A DNA stretch of 64,000 bases from Campylobacter concisus (GTDB lineage: Bacteria; Campylobacterota; Campylobacteria; Campylobacterales; Campylobacteraceae), in NCBI RefSeq assembly GCF_003048375.1, contig NZ_CP021642.1, positions 1,868,527-1,932,526 of the forward strand, read 5' to 3'. The notes under the pieces are model-generated. The model did no database searches. It saw nothing but the letters and a program-made list of their open reading frames with translations, and had not been told where the DNA came from. How positions within the stretch are numbered: position 1 is the stretch's first letter; each line of letters starts with the position of its first letter. The translations under genes and the position numbers were made by a program. Positions 1-9,800 of the stretch are shown here, piece by piece.

Positions 1-1439
<1,439 letters not shown>

Positions 1440-1538
1440 TTAATCTGCCGATTATACCCCTTAAATATTTAGTAAGGCATTAATCTTGCAATTTTTAAAA
1501 ATTATTCTTTAAGTTTTTTTGTTATAGACTTCGACATC

Positions 1539-1754
1539 ATGATTAAAAACTGCTTAAAAAACATCGCCTCTTTATATATAGACGGCTTTAAAAATATGAA
1601 AATAGGCAAGAAACTATGGCTTCTCATAGCGATAAAGCTTATCATTATGTTTGGGATATTAAAGGTCTTCATCTTTGATGAAACTCTTAATACCAAATTT
1701 CAAACCGACGAAGAAAAAAGCGAATTTGTAATTCGTAATTTAATAAAGGAATAA
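1539..1754 (+). CDS. DUF4492 small membrane protein upstream of cydA
   Basis: A 71-residue protein with one hydrophobic helix (about residues 26-45, LWLLIAIKLIIMFGILKVFIF) and a charged C-terminus. The N-terminal part (LYIDGFKNM..GKKLW) matches my memory of the DUF4492 family, which is repeatedly found just before cydA in Epsilonproteobacteria and Bacteroidetes. The stop is one base before the cydA ATG, and the cydA Shine-Dalgarno (AAAGGAATAAA) lies in this gene's last codons, so translational coupling is likely. A role in assembly or stability of cytochrome bd is inferred from position only. The start has no clear ribosome-binding site. Confidence 0.75.
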   Translation: MIKNCLKNIASLYIDGFKNMKIGKKLWLLIAIKLIIMFGILKVFIFDETLNTKFQTDEEKSEFVIRNLIKE

Positions 1755-1755
1755 A

Positions 1756-3291
1756 ATGTCTGAGATGGATTTTGTTGATTGGTCTAGGGCCCAGTTTGCG
1801 CTGACTGCCATTTACCACTTTTTGTTTGTCCCGCTTACGTTGGGGCTAAGTTTTATCATCGCCATTATGGAGACGATATATGTCAAAACTGGTGACAAAG
1901 CCTGGCTTGAGATAACGAAATTTTGGCTAAAGCTCTTTGGTATAAATTTCGCTATCGGTGTGGCTACTGGCATCATCATGGAGTTTGAGTTTGGCACAAA
2001 CTGGGCGAATTATAGCTGGTTTGTAGGCGATATATTTGGCGCTCCACTTGCGATCGAGGGCATACTCGCATTTTTCATGGAGAGTACATTTTTTGCCATT
2101 ATGTTTTTTGGCTGGGAGAAGGTTAGTAAGAAATTTCACCTGCTTTCAACTTGGCTTGTTGCGATCGGTTCAAATTTAAGCGCACTTTGGATATTGATCG
2201 CAAATGGCTGGATGCAGTATCCAATAGGCATGAAATTTAACCCAGATACAGCTAGAATGGAGATGCAAAATTTCTTTGAAGTCGCACTAAATCCACTTGG
2301 TGTCACTAAATTTTTACACACAGTAACTAGCGGCTACACTATCTCAGCTCTTTTTGTGATAGGAATTTCAGCTTGGTTTTTGATCCAAAAACGCCACATC
2401 TTGCTTGCTAAAAAAAGCATCGTCGTTGCTAGTGCATTTGGTCTTATCACTTCGGCATTTTTGCTACTTAGTGGCGATGAGAGCGCATATCTTGCAGCTC
2501 AAAAGCAGCCTATGAAACTTGCAGCCATGGAGGGACTTTACAAAGGCGAGAAAAACGCTGGCCTAGTTGCAGCTGGCATTTTAAACCCAGCTAAAAAGCT
2601 TGGCGATGACACTGAGCCATTTTTACTTGAGATAAAGGTGCCTTACGCACTAGGTATCATGGCAAACAGAGAGCTTGACTCATTTACACCAGGCATAAAC
2701 GACCTACTTTATGGCAACAGCGAGCACAATCTAATAAGCGTAGAAGAGAAGATGGCAAAGGGCAAAGTAGCTATCGAAGCTCTTAAAAACTACAAAGAGG
2801 CTAAAAAAGCAAATGACGAGAGCTTGATGAAAAGCTCACTTTCAAATTTAGAAAGCAACCTAAATTTCTTAGGATATGGCTATCTTAAGGACGCAAAAGA
2901 TGCTGTGCCACCAGTTGCACTTACATTTTATAGCTTCCACATCATGGTTGCACTTGGCACATATTTCATAGCTCTTTTTGCTATCACTCTTTATCTAAAT
3001 CTCTCAAGAAAATATAAATTTGAAAACATAAGAGCCTTTTTGTGGATATGCCTCTTTACCATACCGCTTGGCTACATCGCAGCTGAGGCTGGCTGGATAG
3101 TAGCAGAGGTCGGCCGTCAGCCATGGGCGATACAAGATCTCATGACCGTTGGCGTAGGAGCTACAAATTTATCTGACTCAAATGTCAAAATTTCATTTAT
3201 ATTATTTGCTGTTTTATTTACGATCTTGCTGATAGCCGAGATCAAGATCATGCTTAAGCAAATAAAGATAGGATTTAACGATCATGCATAG
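1756..3291 (+). CDS. cydA: Cytochrome bd-type quinol oxidase subunit I
   Basis: Subunit I of a bd/CIO-type terminal oxidase, which oxidises quinol and reduces oxygen to water at the inner membrane. The 511-residue protein is rich in transmembrane helices. It shows the early His in TAIYHFLFVPLTLG, the HTVTSGYTI segment carrying a haem-ligand His, HIMVALG with the candidate Met ligand, and the near-invariant GRQPW in AEVGRQPWAIQDLMTVG. The length fits the short Q-loop class, as in Campylobacter CioA. It overlaps cydB by 8 bp and follows the DUF4492 gene by one base, so these genes form one operon. In microaerophilic campylobacters this enzyme gives cyanide-insensitive respiration at low oxygen. 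Confidence 0.97.
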   Translation: MSEMDFVDWSRAQFALTAIYHFLFVPLTLGLSFIIAIMETIYVKTGDKAWLEITKFWLKLFGINFAIGVATGIIMEFEFGTNWANYSWFVGDIFGAPLAIEGILAFFMESTFFAIMFFGWEKVSKKFHLLSTWLVAIGSNLSALWILIANGWMQYPIGMKFNPDTARMEMQNFFEVALNPLGVTKFLHTVTSGYTISALFVIGISAWFLIQKRHILLAKKSIVVASAFGLITSAFLLLSGDESAYLAAQKQPMKLAAMEGLYKGEKNAGLVAAGILNPAKKLGDDTEPFLLEIKVPYALGIMANRELDSFTPGINDLLYGNSEHNLISVEEKMAKGKVAIEALKNYKEAKKANDESLMKSSLSNLESNLNFLGYGYLKDAKDAVPPVALTFYSFHIMVALGTYFIALFAITLYLNLSRKYKFENIRAFLWICLFTIPLGYIAAEAGWIVAEVGRQPWAIQDLMTVGVGATNLSDSNVKISFILFAVLFTILLIAEIKIMLKQIKIGFNDHA

Positions 3292-4408
3292 TTTAAGCTT
3301 AGAAAATTTACAAATTTATTGGTGGTTTATAGTTAGCCTTCTTGGCGGACTTTTAGTATTTATGATGTTTGTTCAAGGCGGCCAGTCGCTCATCTTTAGC
3401 CTTGGCAAGGACGAGCTTAAAAAAGATATGCTCATAAATTCTATCGGTAGAAAATGGGAGCTTACATTTACGACGCTTGTTATGTTTGGCGGCGCATGCT
3501 TTGCGGCGTTCCCGCTATTTTACGCTACTAGCTTTGGCGGCGCTTACTGGGTTTGGCTGGCTATTTTGTTTTGCTTTATCATCCAAGCTGTAAGCTACGA
3601 ATACCGCAAAAAGCCTGATAACTTCTTAGGCGCTAGGACTTATGAAATTTTCCTTTTCATAAATGGCTCGCTTGGTGTTATCCTTATTGGTATGGCGGTT
3701 AGTACATTCTTTAGCGGTAGTGACTTTGTGCTAAATGAGCACAACTTTGTCGAGTGGAAAACTCCATTTCGTGGCCTTGAAGCATTGGCAAATCCTTACT
3801 TGTACTTGCTTGGCATAGCGATGTTTTTCCTATCTCGCATAGGCGGCTGCTTATATCTTATGAACAACATCGCTGATGGCGAATTTATACAAAACGCTAG
3901 AAAACAGCTAATTATCAACACAGTGCTATTCTTGCCATTTTTCTTAGGATTTCTTGCGTGGATACTTACAAAAGATGGCTTTGCATACGACGCAAACGGC
4001 GTAGTTAGCCTTGTTGCTTACAAATACGCTATAAATTTGATCGAGATGCCTGTCGCTGGTGTGTTGCTACTTATTGGCGTGCTTTTGGTGCTTGTTGGAA
4101 TTTTCCAAGGAGCATTTACAAAAAGTATCCGCGGAATTTTTGCTTATGGCGTTGGCGTAACGCTTGCTGTAACCGCGCTATTTTTGATAACAGGACTAAA
4201 TGGCACTGCATTTTATCCGTCATTTAGCGACCTTTCTAGCTCGCTAACTATCAAAAATGCAAGCTCTAGCCACTACACACTTGGCGTTATGGCCTATGTT
4301 AGCTTGCTAGTGCCTTTCGTGCTTGCCTATATCTTCATCGTCTGGAGAGCGATAGATAGCAAGAAGATCACGCAAGATGAGATCAAAAACGATCATCACG
4401 CATACTAA
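3284..4408 (+). CDS. cydB: Cytochrome bd-type quinol oxidase subunit II
   Basis: Subunit II of the bd oxidase, an integral membrane partner of CydA. It has 374 residues, the usual family length, with about eight or nine hydrophobic segments. Visible family features are the N-terminal helix LQIYWWFIVSLLGGLLVFMMFVQGG, GRKWELTFTTLVMFGGACFAAFPLFYA, and an ARTYEIFLFINGSLG-like helix. The start codon lies inside the end of cydA (8-bp overlap), so translation is probably coupled. A tiny CydX-like gene follows after 9 bp. Confidence 0.96.
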   Translation: MHSLSLENLQIYWWFIVSLLGGLLVFMMFVQGGQSLIFSLGKDELKKDMLINSIGRKWELTFTTLVMFGGACFAAFPLFYATSFGGAYWVWLAILFCFIIQAVSYEYRKKPDNFLGARTYEIFLFINGSLGVILIGMAVSTFFSGSDFVLNEHNFVEWKTPFRGLEALANPYLYLLGIAMFFLSRIGGCLYLMNNIADGEFIQNARKQLIINTVLFLPFFLGFLAWILTKDGFAYDANGVVSLVAYKYAINLIEMPVAGVLLLIGVLLVLVGIFQGAFTKSIRGIFAYGVGVTLAVTALFLITGLNGTAFYPSFSDLSSSLTIKNASSSHYTLGVMAYVSLLVPFVLAYIFIVWRAIDSKKITQDEIKNDHHAY

Positions 4409-4417
4409 GGATAAAAG

Positions 4418-4519
4418 ATGTTAGAAGCAGGAATTTTTTTGATACTTTGGCCAGTAACGCTATTTATTAGCTACAAATTTGTTCTTTTTTCTCTTAAGAA
4501 ATTTGACGCAAATAACTAA
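4418..4519 (+). CDS. CydX-like single-helix peptide
   Basis: A 33-codon reading frame (starts MLEAGIFLILWPV, ends KKFDANN) directly after cydB, preceded by an AAGGATAAAAG ribosome-binding site. It is one hydrophobic helix with a short positively charged tail, the same layout and position as the CydX/CbdX peptides that stabilise haems in cytochrome bd oxidases. I see no clear sequence match to enterobacterial CydX, so the assignment rests on size, topology and synteny. The operon terminator begins at its stop codon. Confidence 0.7.
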   Translation: MLEAGIFLILWPVTLFISYKFVLFSLKKFDANN

Positions 4520-4560
4520 AATTTAGGGGCATTTGCTCCTAAATTCTTCTTTTATTTTTA
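4520..4560 (+). terminator. Terminator of the cyd operon
   Basis: Inverted repeat with arms AATTTAGG (4520-4527) and CCTAAATT (4538-4545), extended inwards by a G-T pair and GC pairs. It is followed by CTTCTTTTATTTTT. Typical Rho-independent terminator placed right after the CydX-like gene. Confidence 0.8.
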
Positions 4561-4671
4561 CCTCTTAAAACGACTTCTTTATAAATTTACTTAAGCCTCT
4601 TTTTATATAAGCGTTAGTTTTGTGTGAAATTTGTGGAGTAAGATATCATTAAATTTCACAAAGGAGCGAAA

Positions 4672-6438
4672 ATGAGCAAGAATTTCTTAGGTTCAGTTGC
4701 CCTTGCGGCTGTTTTGGTGAGTGGTTTTGGCTTTAGTGCTCCACTAAACGCTGGAGTCTTGGCTCATCAAGTAAAGGTTCAAGGAGAGCTTGGCTCAGTC
4801 TTTATAAACCCATACGATGTATCGCCGCTAACTGCTATCATCGATAGAGCTGGCAAGGACATCAAAGATATCCACGTCAAAGTAAAGGGCAAGCCAGATG
4901 GCGGCATAGATATCGACTACAACGTCTCAGAGCATGCCTTGCTCACGCATGATGGCGTGCCTATTTGGGGACTTTATCCTGACTATCTAAACGAGGTCGT
5001 CGTCAGCTACACATTTAACGGAGCTAAAAAGGTTGAGACATATAAAATTTACGCCCAACCTATCGTCACATATAGCCGTGATTTTAGGTTCTCACACATG
5101 CAAAAAACTCGCGTCAAAAAGGTCGATCCTGCCTTTAAAAACAGGCTCTATCTCATAAACAACACAATAACAAGCGTCTATAAACCGCTTGATTGGAAAA
5201 ATGGCGGCGCTGCTAGTTGGAACGACTTTACCGAAAACTACATCGTAGATACCAAGGGTGAGGTCAGATGGTATCTTGACTATCAGAAATTCTACGACCG
5301 CAGCGAGAGAAGAGTGATGGATGGGGGCATGATGATGGGCTTTCATCAGCTAAAAAACGGCGATATCAGCTTTGGTATGGCTCAAAGATATCTTAGATAT
5401 GACCTCATGGGAAAAGAAATTTATAATCGCCCGCTACCTAGAGGCTACATCGATCTAAGCCACGAGGTGATGCCACTAAAAGATGATCACGCACTTCTTA
5501 GAGTAGCAAAATACAACTATCATCACAAAAATGGCAAAATTTCTCACACCATAAGAGACCACATCATCGAGGTCGATAACACCGGCAAGGTGGTCGAAGA
5601 GTGGGATCTAAATGAAATTTTTGGCAACAACGTTTATCGTAGCAACCTCATAAAAGCGCTTGATGCTAGGGCTGTTTGCCTAAATATCGACATGGACGCA
5701 AAAGAGATCAAGATAAGCGACGATCAGCCATTTGGCGATGTCACCTCCACTGGCACAGGCAGAAACTGGGCGCATGTAAATTCTATCTCATACGATGAGA
5801 GCGATGATAGCATCATCCTTTCGCTTCGTCACCAAGGCATCGTAAAGATAGGACGAGATAAAAAAGTAAAATGGATATTAGCCTCGCCTGAGGGCTGGAG
5901 TGAAGAATTTAAAGCCAAAGTGCTAACTCCAGTAGATAGTAAAGGCAACAAGATAAAATGCGAAAACTCAAAATGCGAGGGCGAATTTGACTGGTCATGG
6001 ACACAGCACACCGCATGGCTAACGCCAAGATACGAAAACAAGGGCGACATAAAGCATATAAGCGTCTTTGACAATGGCGATGCTAGAGGCATGGAGCAGC
6101 CAGCCTTTAAAGAGGAGAAATACTCCCGTGCGGTTGAGTACAAGATAGATGAGAAAAAGGGCACGGTTGAGCAGACTTGGCAATTTGGTAAGGAGCGTGG
6201 ATTTGACTTTTATAGCGCGGTTACTAGCAATGTCGAGTGGCAAAAGGATAAAAGCACCTACTTTATCTCAAGCTCAAACGTAAATTTACTTCGCCCTGAC
6301 AAGACTATCAAAATGGTCTTAGTCGAGATCGACCCAAAGACAAATGATATAAAATTTGAGATGGATGTGGATTCTGCTTCAAGAGATGATGTCGCTTATA
6401 GAGCGATGGTTATCGATCCAGAAGTGTTTAGTTATTAA
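4672..6438 (+). CDS. assT: Periplasmic arylsulfate sulfotransferase
   Basis: Transfers sulfate from phenolic sulfate esters to other phenols without PAPS. The 588-residue protein starts with a cleavable signal peptide (basic N-terminus, hydrophobic core, likely cut near LNAG, residues 24-27) and is therefore periplasmic. Family signatures visible are NWAHVNSISYDESDDSIILSLRHQG-type sequence around residues 365-385 and QHTAW, whose His446 aligns with the catalytic histidine of E. coli CFT073 AssT. Two cysteines, C430 and C435, sit just before it, as in the E. coli enzyme where a DsbL/DsbI-made disulfide is needed. AGGAG stands before the ATG. It has its own leader region and a downstream hairpin, so it is probably monocistronic. 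The Dsb pair at 46.8-48.1 kb is the obvious candidate helper. Confidence 0.93.
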   Translation: MSKNFLGSVALAAVLVSGFGFSAPLNAGVLAHQVKVQGELGSVFINPYDVSPLTAIIDRAGKDIKDIHVKVKGKPDGGIDIDYNVSEHALLTHDGVPIWGLYPDYLNEVVVSYTFNGAKKVETYKIYAQPIVTYSRDFRFSHMQKTRVKKVDPAFKNRLYLINNTITSVYKPLDWKNGGAASWNDFTENYIVDTKGEVRWYLDYQKFYDRSERRVMDGGMMMGFHQLKNGDISFGMAQRYLRYDLMGKEIYNRPLPRGYIDLSHEVMPLKDDHALLRVAKYNYHHKNGKISHTIRDHIIEVDNTGKVVEEWDLNEIFGNNVYRSNLIKALDARAVCLNIDMDAKEIKISDDQPFGDVTSTGTGRNWAHVNSISYDESDDSIILSLRHQGIVKIGRDKKVKWILASPEGWSEEFKAKVLTPVDSKGNKIKCENSKCEGEFDWSWTQHTAWLTPRYENKGDIKHISVFDNGDARGMEQPAFKEEKYSRAVEYKIDEKKGTVEQTWQFGKERGFDFYSAVTSNVEWQKDKSTYFISSSNVNLLRPDKTIKMVLVEIDPKTNDIKFEMDVDSASRDDVAYRAMVIDPEVFSY

Positions 6439-6443
6439 ATTTT

Positions 6444-6466
6444 GGTGTGAGACCCCCTCTCACACC
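6444..6466. terminator. Hairpin between convergent genes
   Basis: Perfect 8-bp stem GGTGTGAG/CTCACACC with a 7-nt ACCCCCT loop in the 36-bp gap between assT and the convergent small gene. No long U-tract follows on either strand, so it is likely a weak bidirectional terminator or an mRNA 3'-end stabiliser. Confidence 0.6.
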
Positions 6467-6474
6467 GAAGTGTA

Positions 6475-6825
6475 TTAGTTATTATTTTGAAATTTATAAA
6501 TTTCTTCTTTGACGCTAGTTAGGTCAAAATTTATCGCTCGCTCTAGCTCTAGCAAGCTTACATCTTTGTCTATCTCAAGAGCCATCGCTATCTCATTTAG
6601 CTCTTTTGCTTCCTCGTTTGCGAGGATCGCACTCTTAAAACTAGCCTCATCTATCTGGCCAAATTTTAAAAAGATCGATTTAAATTTATCTTTTAAAATT
6701 TCTCTACTTAGCTTTTTATCTTCTAAAGCCTTCTTCGTGCCGCCATTTCTGTTACAGGTTCTAAATATAAAATCTATTGTTTCATTTACTTCATCGAGTA
6801 AATTTTTTGTCTTCTCGCTTTGCAT
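6475..6825 (-). CDS. Hypothetical cytoplasmic protein, 116 aa
   Basis: I do not recognise a family. The start at 6825 (MQSEKTKNLLDEV) is preferred over a longer frame from 6855 because AGGGAG lies 5-6 bases upstream of it; the longer frame would also run towards the terminator of the adhesin gene. The protein has no signal peptide or membrane segment, is Lys/Glu/Leu-rich and predicted mostly helical (for example DKKLSREILKDKFKSIFLKFG). One cysteine is present. It is convergent with assT and downstream of the giant adhesin gene in the same direction, but the strong hairpin at 6855-6881 separates them. Confidence 0.6.
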   Translation of the reverse strand: MQSEKTKNLLDEVNETIDFIFRTCNRNGGTKKALEDKKLSREILKDKFKSIFLKFGQIDEASFKSAILANEEAKELNEIAMALEIDKDVSLLELERAINFDLTSVKEEIYKFQNNN

Positions 6826-6854
6826 ACAAACTCCCTTCACCGCAAACAAATTCA

Positions 6855-6881
6855 AAGCAAGGCAGACTCCCTGCCTTGCTT
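6855..6881 (-). terminator. Terminator of the giant adhesin gene
   Basis: Perfect 11-bp stem AAGCAAGGCAG/CTGCCTTGCTT with a 5-nt loop, 12 bp after the adhesin stop codon on the minus strand, followed by TTGAATTTG. Strong hairpin with a modest T-run. Confidence 0.75.
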
Positions 6882-6892
6882 ATATTTTTAGA

Positions 6893-9800
6893 CTAGATAA
6901 CGTGGATCTCGTCTTTGATTTGAATAGTTACGGTGTTGTTTGTATATGTTGTGTAACCATCTTCTGAAGCACCTTGATGCCATCCATTGCCTTTTAGATC
7001 AACTGTATCACCTTTATCGCCTGTGATTTTTAGCGTATGTTTATCATCAGTCACATCTAGGACATCTTTGATACTAACTTCTAGGGTAGTATTTTTAGCA
7101 CCAGATATATCAAGCTCTTCAAAATTCTTAGCAAATTTTGAGATATCACTTAGGTTTACAGACTTGTCAGGATTTTCTAATACTAACTTATCATAACCAG
7201 TTCCACCATCTACTTTGCTATTATCTAGGTCTACTTTACCAATAGATAAAGTATCGTCTCCTGCGCCTAGATCGACTTTAGAGCTATGGATATAGCCACC
7301 TACTTTTATCACATCATTACCCTTGCCTGTTTCAATAGATGAGCTATCGATATTTGTACCGACAGTTAGTTTATTGTCGCCATCACCTAGTTTAATAGTT
7401 GAATAATTTGTTATCCAGCTATCACCAGCATGTTGCCACTTACCTACAACCACTTCATCATTGCCACTTCCTGCAAGAACAGTTGCTTTATCGATATTTG
7501 TACCAACAGTTAGAGTATTGTTGCCATCGCCTAGATTTACAACAGCGTTATCGTTTATCCAGCCTTTAACAACGGCTGTATCATCGCCTTTTCCTAGCTC
7601 AATAGTTGAACCATCAATATTTGCGCCAACATTTAGAGTATTGTTACCATCGCCTAGATTTATCTTAGATCCATCAGTTATGTAGCCAAAACCACTACCT
7701 TTTAATCCAGTAGTTAATATATCATCTCCGCTACCAGTTTTGATCTCAGAATTACCTATATTTGTGCGAACTCTGATCTCGTTATCGCCTTCACCCAAAT
7801 TGATATTAGATCCTGCGATTATATAACCATCTGGTTTGCCTTTCTCGCCAACAACTAATAAGTCATTACCATTTCCAGCTAAGACAGTAGCAGCATGTAT
7901 GTTTGTACCAACATCTAGCTCGTTATCATAGTAGCGTACTCCGCTCACTTCTATGTGGCTAGCTGCCTTGCTATCACTAGCTTTATTACCAGCTGCATCG
8001 ACTATCTCTACACTTAATTTCTCGCCAGGTTTGATAGCTTTGTCGATAAACATATCAAATTTACCATCAGCATCAGTTTTGCCATCACCAATTTTCAAGC
8101 CGTTTTTATCTTTAATTATAAATGCGGCATTAATCTCGTCTGACGTGCCAGCGATACGAGTTCTAACTATATTGGCTCCACCTTCACCTAGGTCGATTTT
8201 AGTACCTCTTGATAATAAACCACCTAAATAGTCTCCAATAACTATCTTGTCGTTTCCTCTACCAGCATTAATAACTACACCATCCGTAACTACACCACCG
8301 ATTTCTAAAGTATCATTACCATCGCATAGATTGATATTAGCACGATTATTTACCGAACCTTTTACTTTTACGTAGTCATCGCCAGTTGTAGTCGGAATAT
8401 GATTACCTCTGCTAATTGTATTGAAATTAATAGTTGGCGTACTTATATGTGCACCAGGAGTTGTTCCTTCAGCTATTGGAGTAACCTCTGTCAACTCTAT
8501 CCTTATAGTAGTATCAACATCTATAGTTGCTACATTTGAAACACTTTGAGCACCAGAAGTCCTACTTGTAGCTATCGCAGTTAGTTTATGCTCGCCGTCA
8601 GTAAATGGAGTTTTTGGTGTAAATTCCCAAGAACCATCGCCGTTATATTTGATCACTCCATCGATAACACTATTACCATCTTTGATTGTAATAGTTGTAC
8701 CAGGTTTTGCTGTGCCTTTGATAGTCGGTGTACTATCGTTTGTTAGTCCATTATTTACACCAAGGATATTTCCTACTTTACCGTTATAGCCAGCCACATC
8801 GTCACAAACAGCTGTGATCTTGACAACGCCAGGGGTTGTGTCTACATCTGAAGATGTTTGGTCAGACATACTTCTGTTTCCAGCTAGGTCAGTTGCTTGT
8901 ACGACCATATTATGCTTACCATCAGCCATTGGCTCTTTTGGCTGTATTGTCCATTTGCCATCTTCGCCAGCTTTAGTTGTGCCTATTACTTTGCCATTAT
9001 CGAAAAGCTCAATAAATGCACCTTTTTCAGCACTACCTTTAAATACTGGTCTATTATCATTTGTTAGGCCGCCTTTAACATCACCTTTATATACACCACC
9101 TTCTACGTTATCGGTAATGCTATCTATAGTTGGCTTAGGTGTTACAGTATCGACATCTATATTGGCTGCATTGCTAGGTGCACTTTCTACATCTAGAGCA
9201 TTTTTAGCTACCGCAGTAATGCTATGTTTGCCATCAGGTAGTGCTGCGCTTACGCTCGGTGTAAACTCCCAGTTGCCATTAGTGTTAGCTTTTGTAGTTC
9301 CGATAAAGTTGCCGTTGTCGTAAATGTCAACTTTTATACCAGCCTCAGCTGTACCTTTGATAGTTGGGGTATTGTCGTTTGTTAGACCACCTTCTACTTT
9401 AAGCACATCGCCTACTCTATTATCATCATAATAGCCCTTAACATCATCAATAACCTCTTTGATAACTGGCGCTTTAGGAGCAGCCTTGTCAAATCTAACT
9501 GAGTCTGCGTCCTCTGCACTGATATTACCAGCTTGATCCACTATCCTATAAGATGGAGTTTGGAAGCCAGTTTTACCTTTTACTAAATCAGCACTAAAAT
9601 CATCTCTTATTATTGTGCCTGCTTTTATGTCAGCAGCACTTAAGGTTAATACAGTTACCCACTCTCTATGGCTATTAGCCACTTCGATTCTATCGCCTAC
9701 TTTTGCATCTTCTGGTAGTTTGATAACCCATTTTAGTTTGCCATCAGTTATAGAAGAAGCTTCAGTGGCTGTCAAGATGCTGTTGTCGTCTGCATCAGCT

